In this document: one piece after another, positions 33,212-39,947 of the stretch
Position numbering within the stretch: the stretch's first letter is position 1
Layout of the letters: each line of letters opens with the position of its first letter
Assembly (NCBI RefSeq): GCF_050958605.1
Contig: NZ_JBJHDO010000004.1
Coordinates: forward strand, 1 to 64,000
Length of the DNA: 64,000 nt
Direction of reading: 5' to 3'
Source: G016756615 sp050958605
Lineage (GTDB): Bacteria > Pseudomonadota > Alphaproteobacteria > Rhizobiales > Rhizobiaceae
Notes under the pieces: model-generated
What the model saw: only the letters and a program-made list of their open reading frames with translations
What the model was told of the DNA's origin: nothing
Databases searched by the model: none
Translations under genes and position numbers: made by a program

Positions 33212-34255
33212 GTGACGGTTCTCGTCGAGCCGCGCCTGGTAAACGAACTGTTTTCCGACCCGCTGTTGCTGCTGGACTTCCGCTTCCGCAACAGGGCGAT
33301 CCTTTTCGATCTCGGTGACCTCCAGACGCTTTCTCCTCGCGAGGTCCTGCGCGTCTCGCATATTTTCGTGTCGCATATGCACATGGATCACTTCAGCGGG
33401 TTCGACCGCCTGCTCGGTTTGTCCCTCTATCGTGACAAACAGGTCCACATTGTCGGGCCGCCTGGACTGACTGATGCCGTGGAGGCCAAGCTGCGCGCCT
33501 ACACATGGAATCTTCTCGACGAGCGATCGCACGATTTCACCCTGGTTGCTTCCGACTGGACGGAGGCAGGGTTCGTCGCTGAGGCTGCCTTCCGAGCTCG
33601 GAATGCTTTCGCCCGGATCGACCGGCCGGCTCGAACCGCTCGCTTCCCCCTGGAGGACCCGGAATTCACGATCGAGGCCGTCGCGCTCGATCACGGCATC
33701 GTGTGCCTGGCTTTCGCTTTTCAGGAGAGAATCCGCGTCAACGTGCACAAGGCGCGGTTGGACGCACTCGAGCTTCCCGTCGGACCCTGGCTTACGGAGG
33801 CCAAGCAGGCAGCGCGCAGCGGGGCCGACGCGGTAACCGAATTCACAGCGATAGCGGGTAGGGTGGTGACGCTGGGAGAACTCCTGCGGAAGCAGGCGCT
33901 GGTCCGTGCTCCCGGTCAGCGTATTGTCTACGCCACTGATTTGGCCTTCCATCCGAACAATGTGGCGCGCCTCTGCGCGCTGGCACGCGGAGCCGATCGC
34001 CTCTTCATCGAAGGTGGATTCCTGGAAGAGGATCGAGAGTTGGCGGCATTCAAGAAACACCTGACGGCGGCGCAGGCAGGTGAGATCGCCAGGCGCGCCG
34101 GCGCGGCCTTCGCACAGCAGATACATCTTTCGCCACGCTATCTCGGACGTGAGGATGATTTAAGGGCAGAATTCGAGCATGCCTTTCGCGCCAGCTCTGC
34201 GGTGGAGGGTCAGCCGGGCCGCGATGGCGCGCCGCGGCCGGATTGGACAGGCTAA
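33212..34255 (+). CDS. RNase Z-like metallo-beta-lactamase-fold hydrolase
   Basis: Predicted 347-aa MBL-fold protein. The main zinc motif HMHMDHFSGFD is at 55-65, AILFDLGD at 29-36 forms the first strand-turn, and later RIVYATDLAFHPNN (about 236-249) supplies the metal-bridging Asp, and QQIHLSPRYLGRE the last conserved region. Overall order follows the RNase Z/ELAC class, but the usual exosite arm of tRNase Z is not obvious, so 3'-end tRNA processing should not be assumed. A phosphodiesterase or other nuclease role is equally possible. Confidence 0.78.
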   Translation: MTVLVEPRLVNELFSDPLLLLDFRFRNRAILFDLGDLQTLSPREVLRVSHIFVSHMHMDHFSGFDRLLGLSLYRDKQVHIVGPPGLTDAVEAKLRAYTWNLLDERSHDFTLVASDWTEAGFVAEAAFRARNAFARIDRPARTARFPLEDPEFTIEAVALDHGIVCLAFAFQERIRVNVHKARLDALELPVGPWLTEAKQAARSGADAVTEFTAIAGRVVTLGELLRKQALVRAPGQRIVYATDLAFHPNNVARLCALARGADRLFIEGGFLEEDRELAAFKKHLTAAQAGEIARRAGAAFAQQIHLSPRYLGREDDLRAEFEHAFRASSAVEGQPGRDGAPRPDWTG

Positions 34256-34299
34256 TGGCAAGCTGGCGAGCGTTAGCCAGCATGCCGATCCAGGCCGAG

Positions 34300-34872
34300 C
34301 TATCCGGGCGGCTGTTCAGGTACTTTTCCTGGAGGAATGACAGGGGTAGTCCCGGTATCGGCCGGAGGCTCCTCGATCTCGCGATCGCCTGTCGGCGGCG
34401 GCAACAGGACACCCTTACAGCGCTCGAGCAACTCGGCAGAGCGCTGATTGTCGTTTGATTGCCCGTCCTTTTTCTCCTCGGCCTTGTCTTCGGGGTCGGC
34501 TCGACAGCGTTCCAGGGCTTTCGGTTCGCCGTCGCTTTCTGAAGGTTGAGCAAACACGGGAAACGAGAGGCCGCCAAGGGAAAGAAGCGCGACCAGCAAC
34601 ATCCCCGTGGTTGTCGTGTGGCATGACTTCGCCGAGGCGCTCGCCGTCGGCGCCGGAAAGCCTGGTTGTGAAGGGATTTCGGGTGGTGTCCCCGGAGGGA
34701 TCTGGACAGGCTCTTCTTCGGGCGATGGAACGGGGTCGGGCGAAGGAGACGGAACGCCCGGCGGCTCGCCCGGTCGCGGTGTCTCAGGTGGCGGAGGAGG
34801 GCGGGCAGGTTCCGGATTCGGATTGCCCGGAGTCGGCTGCGGATTGTTCGGATCAGGAACAGGATCGGCCAT
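34300..34872 (-). CDS. Pro-rich/secreted-type hypothetical protein, possible fusion
   Basis: Open frame of 190 codons with two unlike parts. Residues 1-80 are almost pure Pro/Glu/Gly/Ser (starting MADPVPDPNNPQPTPG). From M91 (ATG at 34602) the sequence is a good signal peptide, LLVALLSLGGLSFPVFAQ, followed by a 75-residue acidic domain containing ELLERCKGVLLPPPTGD and DTGTTPVIPPG. The second part alone resembles short secreted rhizobial proteins, so translation may start at 34602 (100 aa). A long Pro-rich stretch ahead of a signal peptide is odd; I cannot decide between fusion and an internal start. No function known. Confidence 0.5.
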   Translation of the reverse strand: MADPVPDPNNPQPTPGNPNPEPARPPPPPETPRPGEPPGVPSPSPDPVPSPEEEPVQIPPGTPPEIPSQPGFPAPTASASAKSCHTTTTGMLLVALLSLGGLSFPVFAQPSESDGEPKALERCRADPEDKAEEKKDGQSNDNQRSAELLERCKGVLLPPPTGDREIEEPPADTGTTPVIPPGKVPEQPPG

Positions 34873-35122
34873 CATGCGCTCCGTGGATCGTATGGTCAGG
34901 GATGCAACCACGCGGGCGGCCATCTGTTCCAATTGCGGTGGACCACATTCTCGGCCGCTAGTCCGCCGGGATCGCCACTGGCAGCGCATTGCTGGAATAT
35001 TGGCGGAAGCGCGGAGACGTAAAAACGGGCTAAGAGACTGCTAGTCTTCTCGTCGACGCCGTCCTTAACCACGTAGCCTATCCCGACTGGTCTGCGGCGG
35101 CTGGACGGCAGGAGAGGCCAAT
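34873..35122. other. Intergenic, no gene seen
   Basis: About 250 bp between two small - strand genes. No convincing frame, RNA gene or strong hairpin. It presumably carries the promoter of the Pro-rich/secreted gene. Confidence 0.4.
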
Positions 35123-35341
35123 CTACTCAAGCTTTCGGATGCGGCCCTTGTCCAGGCGAAATACGCCATCTTGCCCGCCCTGTTGCTCGAAGTCGGCTTG
35201 GAGTTCATCCCATGTGCCGAGATACTCGCCACAATCAGAACAGGTGATCGGTGTGTCACCCATTGCGTGTGCCGGAATGCGAAGCCGGATCTTCTGGCAA
35301 TAGGGACATTCCAGGAGATGGTTCAGGTACTGGTCGGACAT
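35123..35341 (-). CDS. Small zinc-ribbon protein
   Basis: Predicted 72-aa protein with two CxxC knuckles, ECPYCQKIRLRIP (about 11-23) and TCSDCGEYLGTW (about 33-44), consistent with one structural zinc ribbon. The C-terminus GVFRLDKGRIRKLE is charged. Similar orphan zinc ribbons are frequent in rhizobia. Function unknown; a nucleic-acid or protein adaptor is the generic expectation. Start chosen at MSDQYLNH because the upstream frame lacks family character. Confidence 0.62.
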   Translation of the reverse strand: MSDQYLNHLLECPYCQKIRLRIPAHAMGDTPITCSDCGEYLGTWDELQADFEQQGGQDGVFRLDKGRIRKLE

Positions 35342-35411
35342 GGCAGGCAGAACACTGCGCTTTCCTGAACGCGAAGGCAAGCAAACATGGGAGCATCGAT
35401 GGCTCCGGTAC

Positions 35412-35642
35412 TTACGCTCCGGCCCCGCTGTCGCCCGGCGGAGCTTCGTCCGCATTCTCATCGACAGGTGTGCTGTCATCGATAGCCTTGTGCCGCTCCG
35501 CTTCGGATTCTGCGACCGACAGCAATGTATCTACATCGATCAGTTCTTCGTGCTGCGGCTGCGAGTGGATGAAGGCGCGAATCCGGTTGATCTCCTTCCG
35601 GATCCAATCGATTACGCTGGCATCTACAAGTCCTTTCGCCAT
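35412..35642 (-). CDS. Small acidic hypothetical protein
   Basis: Predicted 76-aa protein with a helical N-terminal half (SVIDWIRKEINRIRAFI) and a very acidic, Pro/Gly-ending tail. The composition looks protein-like rather than random GC translation, but no good ribosome-binding site is visible and I do not recognise a family. May be strain-specific. Confidence 0.42.
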   Translation of the reverse strand: MAKGLVDASVIDWIRKEINRIRAFIHSQPQHEELIDVDTLLSVAESEAERHKAIDDSTPVDENADEAPPGDSGAGA

Positions 35643-35776
35643 GAACCCCGAACGGTGGAACGGCCCAGGGCGTTCCCTTGCTTCAGCGTGCAGCGGCTAA
35701 TGGGATATGCCGACCCGTCGCTTTCCCGGGGGAACATTCGATCCGGCGGAAGCGTTCGATTTGGGCGCTCGGATGT

Positions 35777-35917
35777 TCATTCCGTCGACCGTTTCATCTC
35801 GGCCTGGGGGTGCCGTTGACCTTGCCGTTTCGCCTCGTCGGTTTCCATAGCGATCAAGGCAATTGCCAAGAAAAGGGCGCCGCCGAGTACGAACCCCAGG
35901 ATGACTGTTACGAGCAT
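35777..35917 (-). CDS. 46-aa single-span membrane protein
   Basis: Short frame on the - strand: MLVTVILGFVLGGALFLAIA and on to residue 23 form one hydrophobic helix, followed by a polar tail (ETDEAKRQGQ ... MKRSTE). GGAGGGG lies 10 nt before the ATG. Small membrane peptides of this kind are often missed. No function can be assigned. Confidence 0.5.
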   Translation of the reverse strand: MLVTVILGFVLGGALFLAIALIAMETDEAKRQGQRHPQAEMKRSTE

Positions 35918-35961
35918 GAGCACCGCCCCTCCGCGTCTTGGTCTCAAATTCCTTGGGGCAA

Positions 35962-36165
35962 TCAGTCATCCCCAGGTTCCTGAAGGCGGACGTTCACGCC
36001 TGCCTCCCTGTACTGCTCGACCCGTTGCACGGCGTATTGGCGGTCGGCCGTCGACAACACCGTTTTCCAGGCCGCGCCAGGACCGTCGATCTGCGCGAGG
36101 ACATGAAACACAGGTTTGCTGGCGTACGACCTGCGACCGATCGCGGGGTAGCGGGGTGGGGGCAT
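35962..36165 (-). CDS. Small hypothetical protein
   Basis: Predicted 67-aa soluble protein with a compact alpha/beta-looking core: KPVFHVLAQIDG, a tryptophan in AAWKTVL, and RVEQYREAGVNVRL near the end. AAGGAAAG sits a few nt upstream of the ATG at 36165. The balanced composition and good ribosome-binding site support expression. No family recognised. Confidence 0.58.
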   Translation of the reverse strand: MPPPRYPAIGRRSYASKPVFHVLAQIDGPGAAWKTVLSTADRQYAVQRVEQYREAGVNVRLQEPGDD

Positions 36166-36237
36166 CGGCTTTCCTTCGACTGCTACTTGTCGTGGGTAGG
36201 CGCGACAACAATGATAGGGCGAACCACATATTTGACA

Positions 36238-36489
36238 ATGCTAATAGAACGGCTCAGGCTGGCGCCCTTTGAGGCCGCTGAGCCACCGATTACGCCCCTT
36301 TGGTGGCTCGTTTTATTTGCCGGCTCGGCAGCACCACTCCTAGTCGGCTTTTTGTATGTTCGGTTGCAGATTGGCTACAACGAAGTGGCTATTCGAATAG
36401 CTCGTTTGCTCAATCCCCGGTGGCGTCTGCGGGGTTTATGGTTGAGGAAAAGGGGATGGGTGTCCACTGCGACAGCTATGGAGACCTGA
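36238..36489 (+). CDS. Possible small membrane protein
   Basis: Frame of 83 codons from ATG 36238 (or 36211) with one hydrophobic stretch PLWWLVLFAGSAAPLLVGFL and a basic C-terminal half rich in Arg (NPRWRLRGLWLRKRG). It ends immediately before the next ORF. Base composition is lower in GC than the neighbours. It may be real or a chance frame. Confidence 0.33.
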   Translation: MLIERLRLAPFEAAEPPITPLWWLVLFAGSAAPLLVGFLYVRLQIGYNEVAIRIARLLNPRWRLRGLWLRKRGWVSTATAMET

Positions 36490-36702
36490 ATGGTACACCT
36501 GAAGCAGATGCTACCCGCGGCGGCCGTCGCGCTACTGCTAACCGGCCCGAGCTTCGCCGCAAAGCCCGACATGCCACCGGGACAGGCGAAGAAGATCACA
36601 CGGGCAGCACCCGGTCCGGTTGCGGGCGTGGGCCTGCCTGTTGTAGCGGCCTATGGCGCCTTTGTCTGGTACCGCCGGCGCAAATCTGGGAAGAGCCGGT
36701 AG
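36490..36702 (+). CDS. Small secreted protein with C-terminal sorting-like signal
   Basis: Predicted 70-aa protein. Residues 1-23 are a signal peptide (AAAVALLLTGPSFAA), then a short linker KPDMPPGQAKK, then a C-terminal cassette: GPVAGVGLPVVAAYGAFVW hydrophobic span and the basic end YRRRKSGKSR. That tripartite tail (short Pro/Gly motif, helix, Arg cluster) resembles PEP-CTERM/IPTL-type sorting signals. GGAGACCTGA precedes the ATG. A terminator-like hairpin follows. Alternatively, a two-helix membrane peptide. Confidence 0.58.
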   Translation: MVHLKQMLPAAAVALLLTGPSFAAKPDMPPGQAKKITRAAPGPVAGVGLPVVAAYGAFVWYRRRKSGKSR

Positions 36703-36730
36703 AAAGAAGAGCAAGTGTTGGGAATTTGTC

Positions 36731-36760
36731 GGCCGCCTTGCTTGGGCGGCCTCTTTCTAT
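36731..36760 (+). terminator. Terminator-like hairpin after the small secreted gene
   Basis: GGCCGCC / GGCGGCC arms with a 7-nt loop followed by TCTTTCTAT, 28 bp after the stop codon at 36702. Confidence 0.65.
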
Positions 36761-37008
36761 CCGGTTATCAGCCTTCACCCGCAACGGAGGGGGCTTCCTC
36801 AATGCTATCGTCCTGCAGATAGCCCGCCGTCGTGAGCCACTCTCGCAGCAATTCGGCTGTTATTGTGCTGCGTGAGGCCTCTCCTGCACCAACCACCGGA
36901 AAATGCAGGGCGCAAACTGGGGCGCAAATGGTGGGCTGTGCCAAAAAATCGAACTGACAAAAAGCGCTTTTAGTAGCAGCGTTTAGCTGATTTTCGGAGC
37001 TGGAATTT

Positions 37009-37093
37009 TGGTGCGGATGAAGGGACTCGAACCCCCACGCCTTTCGGCACCGGAACCTAAATCCGGGGCGTCTACCAGTTCCGCCACATCCGC
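37009..37093 (-). tRNA. tRNA-Leu (UAG)
   Basis: On the - strand from 37093: acceptor GCGGATG pairs with CATCCGC, the D-arm contains GGTAGACG, the anticodon stem CCGGA/TCCGG holds loop TTTAGGT with anticodon TAG, a class II variable arm follows, then GGTTCGAGTCC of the T-arm. The CCA end is encoded (37009-37011). Size 85 nt fits a leucine tRNA. It flanks a stretch of small orphan genes but no integrase is seen. Confidence 0.93.
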
Positions 37094-37436
37094 TTGCGAA
37101 GGCTGCAATCCCACGCGGCCATCATTCTGTCAACGTCGCCCTTGAATACAGGTGACATCGCAGACGCGAAGATAGTTGAAAATCGGGCCGGTGTGTGACA
37201 AAAGGCGTGGCAAATGTGACGGGATCGGCAATCCGTTCGGCTTGAAACCGGTAAGTAAAAGGAAAAACAATTACTTACCCTCTTGCGACGGCGAATTTCA
37301 TGAAGAGGACGAGTTCCGGCGACGGCCGTGGAAGGCGCGTCCGAACCCCCACAGAACGGCACTCCCGGCACGAAATTCCGGCAGGCTCATGAGGCGAGGC
37401 CCGGTTCCGGGTATTCGTGAACACAAAGGTTGAATG
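37094..37436. promoter_or_regulatory. Long leader region of tig with an AT-rich hairpin
   Basis: About 340 bp upstream of trigger factor with no gene. It contains a perfect inverted repeat at 37250-37279 (GGTAAGTAA, 12-nt A-rich loop, TTACTTACC), unusual in this GC-rich sequence. It may be an operator or a leader hairpin. The rest shows nothing I recognise. Confidence 0.4.
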
Positions 37437-38924
37437 ATGCAGGTAACCGAAACGCTTAATTCCGGTCTGAAGCGCGAGATCAAGGTGACCGTACCGGCCA
37501 GCGACATGGAGGCCAAGCTCATGGAGCGGCTTTCGGACGCCAAGAGCAAGGTGCGCATCAACGGCTTCCGGCCGGGCAAGGTGCCCGTGCAGCATCTGCG
37601 CAAGATGTACGGCAAGTCCTTCATGGCCGAGGTCGTCAACGAGATCCTCAACAATTCGACGCGGGAAATCCTCTCCGACCGTGGCGAGAAGGCTGCCATG
37701 CAGCCTGAGATCAAGATGACCGAGGACGAGAAAGAGGCCGAAAAGATCCTGGCGGGGAATGCCGATTTCGAGTTCGAGCTGGCCTATGAGGTCATCCCGG
37801 CCATCGAGATCAAGGACTATACGGGCATCAAGGTGACCCGTCAGGTCTATGACGTTCCCGAGGACGAGATCGAGGATCAGGTGAAGCGGGTCGCCGAATC
37901 GGCCCGTTCCTATGAGCCGAAGGACGGCAAGGCAGCCGAAGGCGACCGGCTGACGATCGATTTCGTCGGCAAGCTCGACGGCGAGCCTTTCGAAGGCGGC
38001 GCCGGTACGGATCAGTTCCTGGTTCTCGGCTCCAAGCAGTTCATTCCCGGTTTCGAGGAGCAGCTCGTCGGCGTGAAGGCCGGGGAGGAGAAGACGATCA
38101 CCGTCACCTTCCCGGATGACTACAGTGCGGCTCATCTCGCCGGCAAGGAAGCGGCCTTCGACGTCACGGTCAAGGAGGTGGCCAAGCCGGGTGAACTCGA
38201 ACTCAATGACGAGACGGCGAAGAATCTCGGCCTGGAATCGATCGAACGGCTGCGCGAGATCGTGAAGGGGCAGATCGAGAGCCAGTTCGGCGCGTTGACC
38301 CGCCAGAAGGTGAAGCGCGAATTGCTCGATCAACTCGACGAGGGCTACAAGTTCGAGGCGCCGTCCAAGCTGGTCGAAGCCGAATTCAACAACATCTGGA
38401 ACCAGGTCACCGCCGATCTCGAGGCGGCCGGCCGCACCTTTGCCGATGAGGACACCACCGAGGAAGAGGCACGCGATGAATATCGCCGCCTCGCCGAGCG
38501 CCGGGTGCGGCTCGGCCTCGTTCTTGCCGAAATCGGCGAGAAGGCGGGCGTGCAGGTCAGTGACGACGAGATGCAGCGCGCCTTGTTCGAGATGGTGCGT
38601 CGCGCTCCAGCCGGCCAGCAGCAGCAGCTCTTCGACTTCTACCGCAACAATCCGGCTGCACTGACCAATCTGCGTGCGCCGCTGTTCGAAGAGAAGGTCG
38701 TGGATCATCTGCTCACGCAGATCTCCGTCACCGACAAGAAGGTGAGCAAGGAAGAGCTGCTGGCGGAAGACGAGGACGGAACGGCTGAAAAGAAGCCGGC
38801 CAAGAAGACGGCGGCCAAGAAGGCCGAGAAGGCGGAAAAGAAGGCCGAGTCAGCCGACGAGGCCGAGGCTCCGAAGAAGAAGGCCACGCCAAAGAAGAAG
38901 GCGGCGACCAAGGAAGCCGAATAA
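37437..38924 (+). CDS. tig: Trigger factor (ribosome-associated chaperone)
   Basis: Predicted 495-aa ribosome-bound chaperone and peptidyl-prolyl isomerase. N-terminal ribosome-binding domain with INGFRPGKVPVQHLRKMYG (about 40-58, containing the FRxGK loop), an FKBP-type domain about 155-245 (GDRLTIDFVGKLDGEPFEGG), and a C-terminal helical substrate-binding domain. Residues about 448-495 are an added Lys/Ala/Glu-rich tail (PAKKTAAKKAEKAEKK ...), absent in E. coli but common in rhizobia. The second of two adjacent ATGs is preferred; AAAGG is 6 nt upstream. A terminator follows. Confidence 0.95.
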   Translation: MQVTETLNSGLKREIKVTVPASDMEAKLMERLSDAKSKVRINGFRPGKVPVQHLRKMYGKSFMAEVVNEILNNSTREILSDRGEKAAMQPEIKMTEDEKEAEKILAGNADFEFELAYEVIPAIEIKDYTGIKVTRQVYDVPEDEIEDQVKRVAESARSYEPKDGKAAEGDRLTIDFVGKLDGEPFEGGAGTDQFLVLGSKQFIPGFEEQLVGVKAGEEKTITVTFPDDYSAAHLAGKEAAFDVTVKEVAKPGELELNDETAKNLGLESIERLREIVKGQIESQFGALTRQKVKRELLDQLDEGYKFEAPSKLVEAEFNNIWNQVTADLEAAGRTFADEDTTEEEARDEYRRLAERRVRLGLVLAEIGEKAGVQVSDDEMQRALFEMVRRAPAGQQQQLFDFYRNNPAALTNLRAPLFEEKVVDHLLTQISVTDKKVSKEELLAEDEDGTAEKKPAKKTAAKKAEKAEKKAESADEAEAPKKKATPKKKAATKEAE

Positions 38925-38948
38925 CTTTCATCCCATGCGCATTCGAAG

Positions 38949-38973
38949 AGGCCGTCCGTGAGGGCGGCCTTTT
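38949..38973 (+). terminator. Rho-independent terminator of tig
   Basis: AGGCCGTCC, GTGA loop, GGGCGGCCT (9-bp stem with one G-U pair) followed by TTTT, starting 24 bp after the stop codon. Confidence 0.8.
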
Positions 38974-39033
38974 GCTATTCCAGGTCCAAGGAGCCTTTCC
39001 GCTTCTTGTGGTCAGAACCGCGCTGTGATAGTT

Positions 39034-39045
39034 AAGCATATGCTT
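39034..39045 (+). promoter_or_regulatory. Palindrome overlapping the start codon of the third ArsR gene
   Basis: AAGCATATGCTT is a perfect 12-bp palindrome whose centre is the ATG of the regulator at 39040. Its position suggests an autorepression site that also blocks initiation. It parallels the AACCATATGGTT site of the first module, with different half-sites. Confidence 0.5.
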
Positions 39046-39393
39046 CACCAATCGGACCAACTCGACCTGATGTATCAAGCGCTGGCCGACGCCAGCCGAC
39101 GGGCCATGATCGAGCGCTTGAGCCGGGGGCCGGCGTCCGTCAGCGAACTGGCCGAACCGCTCGATATGTCGCTCTCCGCCGTGATGCAGCATCTCCAAGT
39201 GTTGGAGGCGAGCGGGCTCGTGAACACTGAGAAGGTCGGGCGGGTTCGCACATGCCGGATCGAACCCCAGGCGTTGGGGGTGGCGGAGCGCTGGATCAGT
39301 CAACGACGCGCTAGATGGGAGCAGCGCTTCGATCGGTTGGGCGAATATCTGGCAGTGCAGGCCGATGACAAACAGAAGGAGGAGAAATCATGA
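39040..39393 (+). CDS. ArsR-family transcriptional regulator (third SRPBCC module)
   Basis: Predicted 117-aa winged-helix regulator with MYQALADASRRAMIERLSRGPASVSELA (about 11-38) and MSLSAVMQHLQVLEASGLVNTEKVGRVRTCRI (about 44-75). No metal-binding cysteine pair. ATG 39040 is favoured over a GTG at 39025; no clear Shine-Dalgarno, as in the first module. The stop overlaps the SRPBCC ATG (ATGA), so regulator and ligand-binding protein are coupled. Confidence 0.85.
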   Translation: MLHQSDQLDLMYQALADASRRAMIERLSRGPASVSELAEPLDMSLSAVMQHLQVLEASGLVNTEKVGRVRTCRIEPQALGVAERWISQRRARWEQRFDRLGEYLAVQADDKQKEEKS

Positions 39394-39878
39394 CCGAGAG
39401 ATCCGTGACCCACGCCACCTTCACCCTCGATCGCAGCTACGACGCTTCGCCGGCCGAAGTGTTCAGGGCTCATTCCGACCCTGTGATCAAACGGCGCTGG
39501 TTCGTGGAGGGCGAGGGGTGGGACATCGAATCCTACGATCTCGATTTCCGCGTTGGCGGCCGGGAAACGAGCAGCTTTCGGTATAAAGGCGGCGATCTCA
39601 TCCGCTATGATTGCGTGTTCCAGGACATCGTGCAGGACCAGCGCATCATCGCCGCCTATTCGATGACGATCGGCGATCGGCGCATTTCCGCGTCGCTGGG
39701 CACGACGGAGTTGCGACCCGAAGGGCAGGGAACACGCCTCGCCTACACCGAGCAGGGCGCTTATCTCGACGGCTACGACGACGTTGAGGGGCGGAAGACA
39801 GGCTCCGGCACGCTGCTGGAAGCGCTGGCAAGAGAATTGCAGCGTATGCACCAGAGCAATTCCAGCAAAAGTGCGTAG
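39390..39878 (+). CDS. SRPBCC (AHSA1-type) domain protein (third module)
   Basis: Predicted 162-aa START-like protein: TFTLDRSYDASPAEVFRAHSDPVIKRRWF (about 10-38), DLDFRVGGRETSSFRY and TRLAYTEQGAYLDGYDD mark the AHSA1 class. Partner of the ArsR regulator at 39040. The last nine codons (QSNSSKSA plus stop) are encoded by a RIME-like intergenic repeat that starts inside the gene, so the native C-terminus has been replaced or extended. Confidence 0.83.
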   Translation: MTERSVTHATFTLDRSYDASPAEVFRAHSDPVIKRRWFVEGEGWDIESYDLDFRVGGRETSSFRYKGGDLIRYDCVFQDIVQDQRIIAAYSMTIGDRRISASLGTTELRPEGQGTRLAYTEQGAYLDGYDDVEGRKTGSGTLLEALARELQRMHQSNSSKSA

Positions 39879-39947
39879 CGGTTTCGCGTCCGGAATTGCG
39901 CAAACAAATAGATAGAGCGTTTTCGCGATTCGAAGCCGAAATGCTCT
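39856..39947. repeat. RIME-like repeat between convergent SRPBCC and radC
   Basis: Two adjacent inverted-repeat modules: GCAATTCC (39856-39863) with GGAATTGC (39892-39899), and AGAGC (39914-39918) with GCTCT (39943-39947), the second spanning GTTTTCGCGATTCGAAGCCGAAAT. The layout matches a repeat class seen in hundreds of copies in Rhizobium/Mesorhizobium genomes. It covers the end of the SRPBCC gene and reaches the stop codon of radC. Confidence 0.7.

Noticed and set aside
32636..34126. 496-aa - strand frame spanning the Cys-rich and RNase Z-like genes
   Set aside because: Shadow frame; the real - strand gene in this stretch is the 77-aa Cys-rich protein in another frame and the RNase Z-like protein is on the + strand.
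36960..36971. AAAAGCGCTTTT as terminator of tRNA-Leu
   Set aside because: A 12-bp palindrome without loop cannot form a useful hairpin.
36900..37093. Integration site at the 3' end of tRNA-Leu
   Set aside because: No integrase, no second copy of the tRNA 3' end found by eye in the window. Kept only as a weak possibility in the orphan-gene finding.
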